A stretch of 64,000 bases of DNA from JAFMJV01 sp963800275 (GTDB lineage: Bacteria; Chloroflexota; Limnocylindria; Limnocylindrales; CSP1-4). The notes beneath the pieces were generated by a model. It made no database searches, was not told the DNA's origin, and was given only the letters and a program-made list of their open reading frames with translations. The position numbers were made by a program, and so were the translations under genes. The stretch lies in NCBI GenBank assembly GCA_963800275.1, contig CAWDAI010000007.1, positions 434,001 to 498,000 on the forward strand. The letters are read 5' to 3'. Positions 26,217-35,060 of the stretch are shown here, piece after piece. Numbering within the stretch: the stretch's first letter is position 1; each line of letters opens with the position of its first letter.

Positions 26217-26879
26217 ATGTCGTCGAGCCTCCACTCCGATCCTGCCGTGCGCACCAAACCGGCCGCCGCTGCGCCCGCCCCGCCGGCCGACCGCTCGGTG
26301 CGGCCTGCTCCGGTGCGACCGGTGACCGACGACCTCGACGCGCTCATCGAGGCGCTGCCTCCGGAGATCGGAGAGCGCCTGCGAGCGCTCGACGACCTCG
26401 AGTCGGTCATCGAGGTGGTGATGGACCTGGGCCGTCGCCCCGAGGCTCGCTTCGGCGGCGGTGGCGAGGTAACGCTGCTGGATCGCGAGATCCGGGCCGA
26501 CGATATCCAGTACGTGGTCGATCACGTGGGCTCGTTCGGCGAGGACAACCGCGCCGGCATCGAGCGCACGCTCCATCGCATCAGCGCGATCCGCAACCGC
26601 AACGGCAAGATCGTCGGCCTGACCTGCCGCGTAGGCCGGGCTGTCATCGGCACCATCGAGATCATCGACGACCTGGTGGAGTCGGGCCCGTCGATCCTCA
26701 TCATGGGTCGCCCCGGCATCGGCAAGACGACGATGCTGCGCGAGGCCGCACGCGTCCTCGCCGACGACCTCGACAAGCGTGTCGTCGATCGTCGACACCT
26801 CCAACGAGATCGCCGGCGACGGCGACATCCCGCATCCCGGGATCGGCCGGGCCCGGCGCATGCAGGTGCGCACGCCTGA
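26217..26879 (+). CDS. R3H/AAA ATPase (Ycf45-like), N-terminal part before a frameshift
   Basis: First part of a broken gene. After a proline-rich tail, it reads DLDALIEALPPEIGERLRAL, then the nucleotide-binding Walker A GRPGIGKTTMLREAARVLAD of a SpoIIIAA/Ycf45-like ATPase. The frame goes wrong at residue ~190: the true continuation IVDTSNEIAGDGDIPHPG is read one base over. Removing one G at about 26787 (GTCGTCGATC) would join it to the next segment and restore the family sequence. Reading as written ends in a basic nonsense run at 26879. The start ATG 26217 has a strong GGAGG 6 nt upstream, which beats an ATG at 26190. Confidence 0.85.
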   Translation: MSSSLHSDPAVRTKPAAAAPAPPADRSVRPAPVRPVTDDLDALIEALPPEIGERLRALDDLESVIEVVMDLGRRPEARFGGGGEVTLLDREIRADDIQYVVDHVGSFGEDNRAGIERTLHRISAIRNRNGKIVGLTCRVGRAVIGTIEIIDDLVESGPSILIMGRPGIGKTTMLREAARVLADDLDKRVVDRRHLQRDRRRRRHPASRDRPGPAHAGAHA

Positions 26880-28299
26880 CCTGCAGCACGCGGTCATGAT
26901 CGAGGCCGTCGAGAACCACATGCCCGAGGTCATCGTCATCGACGAGATCGGGACGGAGCTGGAGGCTGCGGCGGCCCGCACCATCGCCGAGCGTGGAGTG
27001 CAGCTCATCGGCACCGCCCATGGCAACAACCTCGACAACCTGCTCATGAATCCCACGCTCTCCGACCTCATCGGCGGCATCCAGACGGTCACCCTGGGCG
27101 ATGACGAGGCCCGCCGCCGGCGCAGCCAGAAGTCGGTCCTCGAGCGCAAGGCACCGCCGACGTTCGACGTCATCGTCGAGATCCAGGACCGCGATCGGGT
27201 GGCCGTCCACGCGGATGTGGCCGAGACCGTCGACGCCATGCTGCGCGGCGACGCGCTCGCCCCCGAGATGCGCTGGAAGGATGAAGGCGGCGTCCACCGC
27301 TCACAGGCGCGCGCCCGTCCGGGGCCGCGCTCACGGATGCCGGGGGAGCGCTTCGGGGGTGCGCCCGGCGACCCGGTCGATCCGCTGAGTCGGGGCTATC
27401 CGCCTGCTCCCGGGCAGGAACCGGTCGGCGGGGGCTACGGACGAGCCGGTGGCAGCTCCCGCGGTCGTCGCGGTCGTCGGGGCATGGAATGGCAGGCGGA
27501 GGGAGCCGCGCGCCGCGCCAGCGGCCCCGTGTTCCGGGCCGGCTCGATCGCCGATCGCGGTCCGATGGAGCGTGAATCGGTCGCACCCGAGCCGCGCGCC
27601 CGAGACGCTCGTGAGCTGGAACGCCAGGCCGAATGGCGAGCCTCCGCCGATCGAGCCATGACCGAGCTGCTGGCCGACGAGGCCGAGGCAGGCTCAGCGG
27701 TAGCCCTGGGCATCGAGGCCGGCGCCGAGGCGGTGGCCGCCGACGCGGGAGCCGATCCCGGATCCGGTGCCAGGGACGAGGAGTCTGTGCTCATCCGCAT
27801 GGCCGAGCGCCACGAGGCCGGCGTGGCCCTGGAGCCCATGAACGTGCTGGCCTACGGCATCAGCCGCAAGCGCCTGGAGCAGGCGGTCAAGGATCTGCAG
27901 CTGCCGGTGGTCGTGGTGCGGGAGCCGGACGAGGCCGACGTGGTCATCACCCTGCGCAGCAGCTACAAGCAGCGGTCGCCGATCATCCGAGAGGCGGAGG
28001 CGCGGGGCATCCCCATCTACGTGCTCAAGTCCAACACCATCGTCCAGATGCAGGCCATCCTGACCAGCCTCTATGTGCTCGACACCGATCCCCAGGACGT
28101 GGCCATGCGGGAGCTGGAGGAGGCCATCGACCTGGTGCGCGCGGAGTCGCGGCCGGTGGAGCTCTCACCCCAGAACGCGTACCTGCGCAAGCTCCAGCAT
28201 CGGGCTGCCGAGGCTGCCAACCTGGTCTCGCGCTCGCGTGGTCGCGAGCCCTTCCGCCGGGTGCGGGTCTATCCGGAAAGGGTGCGGAGCTGGAACTGA
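26779..28299 (+). CDS. R3H/AAA ATPase (Ycf45-like), C-terminal part after the frameshift
   Basis: Continues the ATPase in a different frame: IVDTSNEIAGDGDIPHPG, Walker B PEVIVIDEIGTELEA, GTAHGNNLDNLLMNPTLSDL. A long low-complexity Arg/Gly/Glu/Ala linker (residues ~175-330) follows, then a conserved C-terminal module with NVLAYGISRKRLEQAVKDLQ and a terminal R3H-like nucleic-acid-binding segment (YLRKLQHRAAEAANLVSRSR). Together with the first part it would be a ~690-residue protein. It is probably an RNA/DNA-binding ATPase of unknown role. Its stop overlaps the tmk start by one base. Confidence 0.85.
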   Translation: MSSIVDTSNEIAGDGDIPHPGIGRARRMQVRTPDLQHAVMIEAVENHMPEVIVIDEIGTELEAAAARTIAERGVQLIGTAHGNNLDNLLMNPTLSDLIGGIQTVTLGDDEARRRRSQKSVLERKAPPTFDVIVEIQDRDRVAVHADVAETVDAMLRGDALAPEMRWKDEGGVHRSQARARPGPRSRMPGERFGGAPGDPVDPLSRGYPPAPGQEPVGGGYGRAGGSSRGRRGRRGMEWQAEGAARRASGPVFRAGSIADRGPMERESVAPEPRARDARELERQAEWRASADRAMTELLADEAEAGSAVALGIEAGAEAVAADAGADPGSGARDEESVLIRMAERHEAGVALEPMNVLAYGISRKRLEQAVKDLQLPVVVVREPDEADVVITLRSSYKQRSPIIREAEARGIPIYVLKSNTIVQMQAILTSLYVLDTDPQDVAMRELEEAIDLVRAESRPVELSPQNAYLRKLQHRAAEAANLVSRSRGREPFRRVRVYPERVRSWN

Positions 28300-28985
28300 T
28301 GGCGTCTGCCCCGGGGACCAGGGGTCTCTTCATCGTGCTCGAGGGGCCCGATGGGGCGGGCAAGTCGCTGCAGGCGAACCACCTTGCCGAGCGCCTGCGT
28401 GCCCGCGGCCTGGCGGTGACCCAGTCGCGCGAACCGGGAGGCACCGAGCTCGGCGAACAGGTGCGGCGGCTGGTCAACGATCCGGGTCCCACACCGCGTG
28501 GACCCAAGGCTGATGTGCTGCTCTACAGCGCCGCTCGCGCGCAGCACGTGGACGAGGTCATCCGACCGGCGCTGGAGGCGGGCGATGTCGTCGTCTGCGA
28601 TCGCTACGCCACCTCCACCCTGGCCTACCAGGGGTACGGCAGCGGCATGGATCGCGACCTGCTCGGCCGCATCGGCGAGTGGGTCACCGGCGGCCTGCAG
28701 CCCGACCTGGTGGTGTTGCTCGACCTCAGCCCGCAGACCGGTCTCGAGAGGCGAGCTGCCGGGAGTGCCGACGAGCTCACGCGCTGGGAGGACGAAGCGC
28801 GTTTCGACCTCGGCTTCCACGAGCGCGTGCGTGCGGGCTACCTGGAGATGGCTGCGGCCGACCCGGAGCGCTGGATCGTGGTCGATGGCTCAGGCGCCGT
28901 GGACGAGGTGGCCGAGGCCGTCGACCAGGCGCTGGAACCGCTGGTGGCGCGCTTCGCCCAGGGTCGGGCGAGCGGGCAGGACTAG
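28299..28985 (+). CDS. tmk: Thymidylate kinase
   Basis: 228-residue dTMP kinase. P-loop FIVLEGPDGAGKSLQANHLA, the DR(Y/E) motif VVVCDRYATSTLAYQGYG, and LDLSPQTGLERRA with a lid segment. It phosphorylates dTMP to dTDP for DNA synthesis. The ATG overlaps the preceding stop by one base (TGATG). Confidence 0.95.
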   Translation: MASAPGTRGLFIVLEGPDGAGKSLQANHLAERLRARGLAVTQSREPGGTELGEQVRRLVNDPGPTPRGPKADVLLYSAARAQHVDEVIRPALEAGDVVVCDRYATSTLAYQGYGSGMDRDLLGRIGEWVTGGLQPDLVVLLDLSPQTGLERRAAGSADELTRWEDEARFDLGFHERVRAGYLEMAAADPERWIVVDGSGAVDEVAEAVDQALEPLVARFAQGRASGQD

Positions 28986-29010
28986 CCGGCGCAGCCCCGC
29001 CGAACGTCGC

Positions 29011-30003
29011 TCAGGCGGTGGTCTCCTGGACACCGATGACGGTGCCGGGCCCGTGTTCCCTGGCTTTGGCCAGGGCCGCTTCCGCGGCGGCCACCAGCTC
29101 CCCGCCGCTCGCGCCGTCCGCCGGATGGTGGACGACCGCGGCGCTGATGCTGATCTCGGCCTCGCCGACCGGCGGCAGCTCGGCCACGGCATCACGCAGG
29201 CGCAGGGCCACGATGCCCCCGGCGTCTCCGGGGGCGATGACCACGAACTCGTCCTCGCCGAAGCGGGCCACCGTGTCGAGCAGGCGGACCCGTTCGGCGA
29301 TGGCGCTGGCCACGTGCCGCAGGACCTCGTCCGCGACCCGTGCGCCCTTCTCCTGTCCGATGGCGCTGAGGCCATCGACATCGACCACGGCCACCGCCAG
29401 CGGTGTGCCCTGCCGCGTCGCCCGGGCGATCTCCAGCTCCAGCATGCGCTCGAAGGTGACGCGATTGGCGAGGCCGGTCAGGCGATCGGTATGGGACACG
29501 CGCTCACGGTGGTCAGCCTGCTCGAACATGGAGTTGCGCAGGCGGGCCTGGCGGATGGTGACCGCGGCCAGGTCGGCGAAGGCCAGCACCGAGTCGGGTA
29601 CCTCGTCGAACGGCGGCTGCTTGACCGGCCAGCCCATCGCCAGCAGGCCCTCGATGAAGGCACCGTCCTCGTCCTCCACCACGAGCGGGGCCAGCAGGCA
29701 CGAGCTTGCGCCCTCGAGGACACCGGCGAGGCTATCTGCCACGCCCGGCATGAGCACCGGCGCGCGGTCACTGACCGCACGCGACGTGTCGCTGTCCGCA
29801 GCACTGACCGGCAGGGCGAACTGACCGTCCAGCGAGAGGAGGAGGTCCGCATCGGGGTCGTGGAGCAGGATGACCACGGGGCCGGCGTCGGTGAGGCTGC
29901 GCACCTGTTCGGTCAGGGCCGCCAGCTTCTCGTCGAAGGTCCCTCCCCGGGCCACCACGCGGGCGGCATCGAGAAGACTGAAGGGCACGGGTCGCTCGGG
30001 CAT
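29011..30003 (-). CDS. GAF-like/GGDEF diguanylate cyclase
   Basis: 330-residue signalling protein. Residues ~15-170 look like a GAF-type sensor (VVILLHDPDADLLLSL, LAPLVVEDEDGAFIEGLLAM). Residues ~180-330 are a GGDEF domain: HTDRLTGLANRVTFERMLEL, VAVVDVDGLSAIGQEKG and the active-site loop RFGEDEFVV. The loop is GEDEF rather than GGDEF; activity is still plausible but not certain. It would make c-di-GMP in response to a ligand. ATG 30003 has TATCAT 7 nt upstream. Confidence 0.88.
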   Translation of the reverse strand: MPERPVPFSLLDAARVVARGGTFDEKLAALTEQVRSLTDAGPVVILLHDPDADLLLSLDGQFALPVSAADSDTSRAVSDRAPVLMPGVADSLAGVLEGASSCLLAPLVVEDEDGAFIEGLLAMGWPVKQPPFDEVPDSVLAFADLAAVTIRQARLRNSMFEQADHRERVSHTDRLTGLANRVTFERMLELEIARATRQGTPLAVAVVDVDGLSAIGQEKGARVADEVLRHVASAIAERVRLLDTVARFGEDEFVVIAPGDAGGIVALRLRDAVAELPPVGEAEISISAAVVHHPADGASGGELVAAAEAALAKAREHGPGTVIGVQETTA

Positions 30004-30010
30004 GTCAGCG

Positions 30011-30016
30011 ATGATA
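30011..30016 (-). promoter_or_regulatory. TANNNT -10-like hexamer of the GGDEF gene
   Basis: TATCAT on the minus strand ends 7 nt before ATG 30003; no Shine-Dalgarno. Confidence 0.45.
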
Positions 30017-30088
30017 GTCGGTGGGGCAACGATGGCCGCGCTGATGTCGATTACCCGGCCCCGAGAGCGTGGCCCCGGCGCACCGCAT

Positions 30089-31123
30089 TCAGGTCGGCGT
30101 GTCGGCCTCCGCCAGCAGGCGCCGGTAGGTCGCCGGGTCGACGTTGCCGCCACTCACGACCATGACCACGTCGGCTGCGTCCGCATCGGCCAGGCTCGCC
30201 CCGTGCCGCTGCCAGCCCGCGACCGAGACGGCACCGGACGGTTCGGCCACGATGCGCGCCCGGGTGGCCACGTCCAGCATCGCCCGCTTGATGTCCGCCT
30301 CGCTGACGGTGACCACCTCGTCAAGCAGCCGCGAGAGCTGGGCCCAGGGGATGCGGCCGACCGCGCCGGTGCGCACCCCGTCGGCGATGGTGCAATTCGT
30401 GCGCTCTGCGCTCCAGCGCACGATCCGCCCACGCGCAAAGGACTCCGCAGCGTCGGCTGCCAGCTCCGGCTCCACGCCGATGACGGTCGCGTCCGGGCGC
30501 AGCGACTTGACCGCCACGCACACGCCGGCCGAGAGCCCACCGCCACCGATCGGCACCAACACCGTCAGCGGCTGGTTGGCTCGGCCCAGCTCGGCCAGCT
30601 GCTCCACGATCTCCAGGCCGATCGTGCCCTGGCCGGCCACGATGCGCGCGTCGTCATAGGAGGGGATGAGGACGAGGTCCTGCTCGTCGGCCAGCTGGTG
30701 GGCCCGGGCCACCCGCTCCTCGTTGTCGGGGCCGACGAATTCGATCTCCGCCCCATCGGCGCGGACGCCGGCCACCTTGATGGCGGGGGCATCGGCCGGC
30801 ATCACGATGACCGCGCGGATCCCCAGCATGCGCGCCGCCCGGGCCACGCCCTGCGCGTGGTTGCCGCTGGAGTGCGTGACGACGCCTCGCGCCCGCTCAC
30901 CTGCCGAGAGCGACGCCAGCGCGTTGTAGGCGCCGCGGATCTTGAAGGCTCCGATCGGCTGCAGGTTCTCCGGCTTGAGCCAGGCACGGGGCGCGCCGAG
31001 CTGGTCGTCGATCGGCCCGAAGGCCAATAACGGCGTGCGCAGGGCCACGCCGAGGAGACGGTCGGCGGCGGCCTGGACATCGGCCAGGGTGACCTGGTCG
31101 GCAGAGGGTTCGGAGGCAGTCAC
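30089..31123 (-). CDS. Threonine/serine dehydratase (PLP fold type II)
   Basis: 344-residue PLP enzyme of the threonine ammonia-lyase/serine racemase group. PLP lysine in QPIGAFKIRGAYNAL, the HSSGNHAQGVA loop, tetraglycine phosphate loop PIGGGGLSAG, and no C-terminal ACT regulatory domain, so a catabolic-type enzyme rather than the biosynthetic IlvA. It deaminates threonine to 2-oxobutyrate and possibly serine. The GTG 31123 start precedes VTLADV; upstream in-frame codons overlap the guaB3 leader. Confidence 0.92.
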   Translation of the reverse strand: MTASEPSADQVTLADVQAAADRLLGVALRTPLLAFGPIDDQLGAPRAWLKPENLQPIGAFKIRGAYNALASLSAGERARGVVTHSSGNHAQGVARAARMLGIRAVIVMPADAPAIKVAGVRADGAEIEFVGPDNEERVARAHQLADEQDLVLIPSYDDARIVAGQGTIGLEIVEQLAELGRANQPLTVLVPIGGGGLSAGVCVAVKSLRPDATVIGVEPELAADAAESFARGRIVRWSAERTNCTIADGVRTGAVGRIPWAQLSRLLDEVVTVSEADIKRAMLDVATRARIVAEPSGAVSVAGWQRHGASLADADAADVVMVVSGGNVDPATYRRLLAEADTPT

Positions 31124-31128
31124 GTCGG

Positions 31129-31134
31129 TATACT
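31129..31134 (+). promoter_or_regulatory. Possible -10 of guaB3
   Basis: TATACT about 55 nt before the guaB3 start. It gives a normal leader with the GGAGGGG ribosome site near 31171. Confidence 0.4.
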
Positions 31135-31188
31135 GCCGCCATCCACCAGGAGCATGCAGCGAGCCCGTGCAGGAGGGGTCCATCGATC

Positions 31189-32385
31189 GTGTCCATGAAG
31201 GTCGGTCGCACGCAGGAACCAGCCCAAAGGCCCGCGAAGACATCGCCGCGCCGGCCCTCCAAGGTGGACACGCTCCGGCACGCCTATGGCTTCGACGACG
31301 TCTCGCTGGCCCCGGGCACGCGCACCGTGGAGCCCGATGACGTCGATCTCTCGGTCCACTTCGCCGGCCTCAAGCTGAAGATCCCGGTGCTGGCTGCGTC
31401 CATGGACGCCGTGGTGGACGTGCGTTCGGCCGGTGTGCTGGCGGCCCTCGGTGGCCTCGCCGTGTTGAACCTGGAGGGTGTGCAGATGCGCTACGAGGAC
31501 CCGGCTCCGGTCCTGCAGCGGATCGCCACGGCTCCGCCCGAGGAAGCCCAGGCGGTCTTGTCCGCGGCCTACGAGCCGCCGATCATGGAGTCGATCGTGG
31601 CCGCCCGCATCGAGCAGCTGCACGCCGCCGGCTCGCCCGCGGTCATCTCCGCCACGCCGGCCGCCGCGCGCCGCTGGGGCCCCTTCTGTGCCGAACACGG
31701 CGCCGACGTCTTCCTGGTGCAGTCACAGGTCTCCTCGGCCCAGCACCTGGCCTCGGGCTACGAGCCGCTCGAGCTGGGCCAGTTCACCGACCTCATGGGC
31801 ATCCCCGTCGCCGCCGGGAACACCACTTCCTACGAGGCCGCCCTGGCCCTCATGGCGCAGGGCATCGCGGCCATCTTCGTGGGTGTCGGGCCTGGCGCTG
31901 CCTGCACCACGCGCGAGGTGCTGGGCATCGGCGTGCCCCAGGTGACGGCCATCGCCGACGTGGCCGCGGCACGCGACGAGCACTACGAGCGGACCGGCGA
32001 GTACGTGCCCGTCATCGGTGACGGCGGCATGCGCCGTGGTGGCGAGATGGCCAAGGCCATCGCTGCCGGCGCCGATGCGGTCATGATCGGATCGCCCCTG
32101 GCCCGCGCCCAGGAGGCGCCCGGCCAGGGCACCAACTGGGGCATGGCCGCGCCCTCGCCCACGCTGCCTCGCGGAACCCGCATCGATGTGGGCACGCTGG
32201 GCAGCATGGAGCGGATCCTCTTCGGCCCGGCGCACGTCACCGACGGCAGCGAGAACCTGGTCGGCGCCCTGCGCCAGTCGATGGCTGCGCTGGGCGCACG
32301 CGACATCCGTGAGATGCAGGGGGTGGAGATGGTCTACGCCCCGGCCGTGGCGGTCGAAGGCAAGTCCTGGCAACAGCGCCGCTAG
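31189..32385 (+). CDS. guaB3: GuaB3 family IMP dehydrogenase-related protein
   Basis: 398-residue TIM-barrel protein of the GuaB3 group (IMP dehydrogenase/GMP reductase superfamily), lacking CBS domains. AYGFDDVSLAPGTRTVEPDDV at the start, FVGVGPGAACTTREVLGIG with the catalytic cysteine, and the flap-side VIGDGGMRRGGEMAKAIAAG. Many actinobacteria, cyanobacteria and Chloroflexota carry it, often beside guaA; its exact reaction was long unclear. Start GTG 31189 or ATG 31195; an Arg/Lys-rich tail of ~25 residues precedes the conserved part. Confidence 0.9.
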   Translation: MSMKVGRTQEPAQRPAKTSPRRPSKVDTLRHAYGFDDVSLAPGTRTVEPDDVDLSVHFAGLKLKIPVLAASMDAVVDVRSAGVLAALGGLAVLNLEGVQMRYEDPAPVLQRIATAPPEEAQAVLSAAYEPPIMESIVAARIEQLHAAGSPAVISATPAAARRWGPFCAEHGADVFLVQSQVSSAQHLASGYEPLELGQFTDLMGIPVAAGNTTSYEAALALMAQGIAAIFVGVGPGAACTTREVLGIGVPQVTAIADVAAARDEHYERTGEYVPVIGDGGMRRGGEMAKAIAAGADAVMIGSPLARAQEAPGQGTNWGMAAPSPTLPRGTRIDVGTLGSMERILFGPAHVTDGSENLVGALRQSMAALGARDIREMQGVEMVYAPAVAVEGKSWQQRR

Positions 32386-32525
32386 GCGCAGCGGCCTATG
32401 GCACGGGCCCCTCGTCGGGCGGGACGGGCTGGCGCCGGACCGCACCGGACCACACCAAAGGTCACCCGCATCGGTAGGACCGGCTAGCCATTCCGGTGCA
32501 GCCCAGCGCGGCCCACCATGACGTC

Positions 32526-33761
32526 GTGAGGAGCATCCATCGCAGGGTCGGCAGTCGTGCGCCGCTCATGGGTCTCGTGCTGGTCCTCGTGGGCCTGCTG
32601 GCGAACCCCGTGAGCGCGGCGGCCGGTGGCTGGACGGGACTTGGTCGCGTCACCGACCTGCCCACGTCACGCCTCGATTCCATGCATCAGCTGGTGGCGT
32701 CCAAGGGCGTCCTGCACCTGCTGCATCCGCGGGTCGGTCCGCGTCTGACCGACGACCGTGTGCTCTACCAACGCTCCACCAGCGATGGACGCAGGTGGTC
32801 GGCGCCCAAGGTGCTGTTCAAGGCCAGCAGGGCCCGGCGCACCGTGGTCCCCAACCTCGCGCTCGCGGCGCGCAACGCCATCGTGGCCGTGGCCTTCCGG
32901 ATCTCCGGCCCCGCGGGACACGCGCTCTTCGTGCGCACGAGCCGCAACGGGGGCCGCTCCTTCGGCCCGCGGGTGCAGGTCTCCTCGACGAAGAAGGCCA
33001 GTGGCATCGGCGTGCCCGCCATCACGGTCGGGAAGGATCTGATCGCGGTGGCGTGGACCAACCGGGCCAATGGTCGCGTCAACGTCCGGGTCAGCCGCGA
33101 CCGGGGCCAGTCCTTCAGCGGCGCCCGGACCCTGGCCCGGACCAGGCATTCGCTCGAATGCGCTTCGCGCCTCACCGACGGGCTGGTCGGGCTCGCCAGC
33201 AGCGGGTCGACCGTCCATCTCGCCTGGTCTCACGCTCCCACGCGTCAGTGTGCCGCGTCGGCCATCCGGGTCCGCACCTCCACCGACGCAGGCAGGTCCT
33301 GGCGGCCCGTCCGAACGATCACCACGCGGACCTCGTTCGGCTGGCCCGAGCTCGATGCCCGCGGCAAGAACGTGATGGCCGTGGTCCAGGGCACCGCCGG
33401 TGAGCTCATCCTCGCGCGCTCCGCCAACAACGGACGCAAGTGGCGCGTGCAGCTGTCCAAGCCGCCCGGCGGTCGCAGCTACAGCGCCGGGGACGTGGTG
33501 CTGGGGCCACGGGGGACCGCCTGGATCTCCTATGTCAACGAGCGCATCGAGGACGACCAGCTCGCGAGCACGCGTGTCATCACCCGGCGCAGCAGCAACG
33601 GCGGAGCCAGCTTCGGCAAGTCCATACCGGTCACACGCGACCAGCCACTCCTGCGCCAGGCAGCCAACATCGCGCTGCCGGGTCGCCGGCCCGTGCTGGT
33701 CGTCCAGGGCGGCGCCCTCGACGGCACTCCGCGCCACATCTACTCCAGCCGCTACCGCTAG
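32526..33761 (+). CDS. Secreted BNR/Asp-box repeat protein (sialidase-like propeller)
   Basis: 411-residue exported protein. A signal peptide (LMGLVLVLVGLLANPVSAAA) is followed by a beta-propeller region with about six BNR/Asp-box motifs (STSDGRRWS, TSRNGGRSFG, VSRDRGQSFS, TSTDAGRSWR, SANNGRKWR, SSNGGASFG). It lacks the RIP/FRIP motif and the arginine triad that I would need to call it a sialidase, so it may be a glycan-binding or photosystem/other propeller. GTG 32526 is the preferred start; GTG 32496 is possible. Its stop codon TAG doubles as the start of the next gene's -10. Confidence 0.8.
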   Translation: MRSIHRRVGSRAPLMGLVLVLVGLLANPVSAAAGGWTGLGRVTDLPTSRLDSMHQLVASKGVLHLLHPRVGPRLTDDRVLYQRSTSDGRRWSAPKVLFKASRARRTVVPNLALAARNAIVAVAFRISGPAGHALFVRTSRNGGRSFGPRVQVSSTKKASGIGVPAITVGKDLIAVAWTNRANGRVNVRVSRDRGQSFSGARTLARTRHSLECASRLTDGLVGLASSGSTVHLAWSHAPTRQCAASAIRVRTSTDAGRSWRPVRTITTRTSFGWPELDARGKNVMAVVQGTAGELILARSANNGRKWRVQLSKPPGGRSYSAGDVVLGPRGTAWISYVNERIEDDQLASTRVITRRSSNGGASFGKSIPVTRDQPLLRQAANIALPGRRPVLVVQGGALDGTPRHIYSSRYR

Positions 33762-33764
33762 GGT
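33759..33764 (+). promoter_or_regulatory. TANNNT -10-like hexamer of the P1 peptidase gene
   Basis: TAGGGT includes the stop TAG of the preceding gene and ends 6 nt before ATG 33771; leaderless arrangement. Confidence 0.45.
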
Positions 33765-33770
33765 CGAGCC

Positions 33771-34892
33771 ATGCGCGCTCGCGACCTGGGCATCACGGTG
33801 GGGCTCATGCGCCCCGGCCCCTTGAACGCCATCACCGACGTCGACGGCGTGCGCGTCGGACACACCACGCTCATCGAGGGCGAGCCCGGCCCGGTGGTGC
33901 GGGGGCAGGGGCCGGTACGCAGCGGTGTCACAGTGGTCGTGCCGGTGGGCGGCGATCCGTTCGCCGCCGCCGTCTACGCCGGTGCCCATCGCCTCAACGG
34001 CAACGGGGAGCTGACCGGTCTGGAGTGGATCCGCGAGGCGGGCCTGCTCGCGGGGCCGATCGGCATCACCAACACCAGCTCGGTGGGCGTCGTGCGTGAC
34101 GCCATCGTGGCGGCCGCCGTGCGCTCGGCCGCTCACTCCGAGTCGGCCTGGGCATTGCCCGTCGTGGGCGAGACCTGGGACGGCTGGCTCAACGACATCG
34201 AGGGCCAGCACGTGCGGGCGGAGCATCTCTTCGCGGCGCTCGACGCAGCGGTCGACGGTCCCGTGGTCGAGGGCAACGTGGGTGGCGGCACGGGCATGAT
34301 CTGCCACCGCTTCAAAGGCGGTATCGGGACCGCCTCCCGCCGACTCCCGGCCGAGGAAGGCGGGTTCACCGTGGGGGCGCTGGTGCAGGCCAACTACGGT
34401 CGACGCGAGCGGCTGATGATCGACGGCGTACCGGTCGGGCGCGAGATCGGCCTGGACGTGGTGGCCTCCGATCGCGACGAGGCAGTGCCAAGGACCGACC
34501 CTGAGGCTGGGTCCATCATCGTCATCCTGGCCACGGACGCGCCCTTGTTGCCGCACCAGTGCGAGCGCCTCGCGCAGCGCGCCGGCCTGGGCGTGGCCCG
34601 GACGGGTGGTGCCGGCGAGCACTCCTCTGGTGACCTCTTCCTCGCCTTCGCCACCGGCAACGCTGGCCTCGTCGCTGCCGACGAGCCAGACGGCCGGCCC
34701 TTCAGCCGCGAGATCCGCGCGCTCGACGACACCTGGATCAGCCCGCTCTTCTGGGGTGCCATCGAATCGACCGAGGAGGCCATCGTCAACGCCCTCGTCG
34801 CCGCGGAGACGATGGCCGGGGCGAACGGCCACGTGGCGCAGCGACTGCCGCACGACCTCCTCGTCGACGTCTGGCGTCGCCACCGCGGCTGA
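33771..34892 (+). CDS. P1 family (DmpA/S58) peptidase
   Basis: 373-residue N-terminal nucleophile hydrolase of the DmpA/BapA type. ITDVDGVRVGHTTLIEGEPG at the start, EGNVGGGTGMICHRFKGGIG mid-way and the autocleavage site GEHSSGDLFLAFATGN, with the serine that becomes the new N-terminus. These enzymes release N-terminal D- or beta-amino acids from peptides; substrate unknown. No signal peptide, so cytosolic. Confidence 0.92.
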   Translation: MRARDLGITVGLMRPGPLNAITDVDGVRVGHTTLIEGEPGPVVRGQGPVRSGVTVVVPVGGDPFAAAVYAGAHRLNGNGELTGLEWIREAGLLAGPIGITNTSSVGVVRDAIVAAAVRSAAHSESAWALPVVGETWDGWLNDIEGQHVRAEHLFAALDAAVDGPVVEGNVGGGTGMICHRFKGGIGTASRRLPAEEGGFTVGALVQANYGRRERLMIDGVPVGREIGLDVVASDRDEAVPRTDPEAGSIIVILATDAPLLPHQCERLAQRAGLGVARTGGAGEHSSGDLFLAFATGNAGLVAADEPDGRPFSREIRALDDTWISPLFWGAIESTEEAIVNALVAAETMAGANGHVAQRLPHDLLVDVWRRHRG

Positions 34893-35011
34893 GGCTCGAC
34901 CGACGGATGCCTGCCCGGGGAGCGACGCAGGCGTCCGCGGCGCCACTCGACATCGAAGACCGGGCCCGCCCCGCGGATCCGCCGGCTGCCGGCGGCCCCG
35001 GCGCGCTCGGA

Positions 35012-35017
35012 TAGACT
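35012..35017 (+). promoter_or_regulatory. Possible -10 of guaA
   Basis: TAGACT 44 nt before the TTG start of guaA in a 168-nt gap. Confidence 0.35.
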
Positions 35018-35060
35018 CAGCCGAGCGGCGGAGTGGTGGCGAGCAGGTGAGGGCAGTGCA

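Noticed and set aside
26775..26800. Programmed +1/-1 frameshift in the R3H ATPase gene
   Set aside because: No slippery run, stop-codon stimulator or downstream pseudoknot that I can see; two other genes show similar single-base insertions, so an indel error is simpler.
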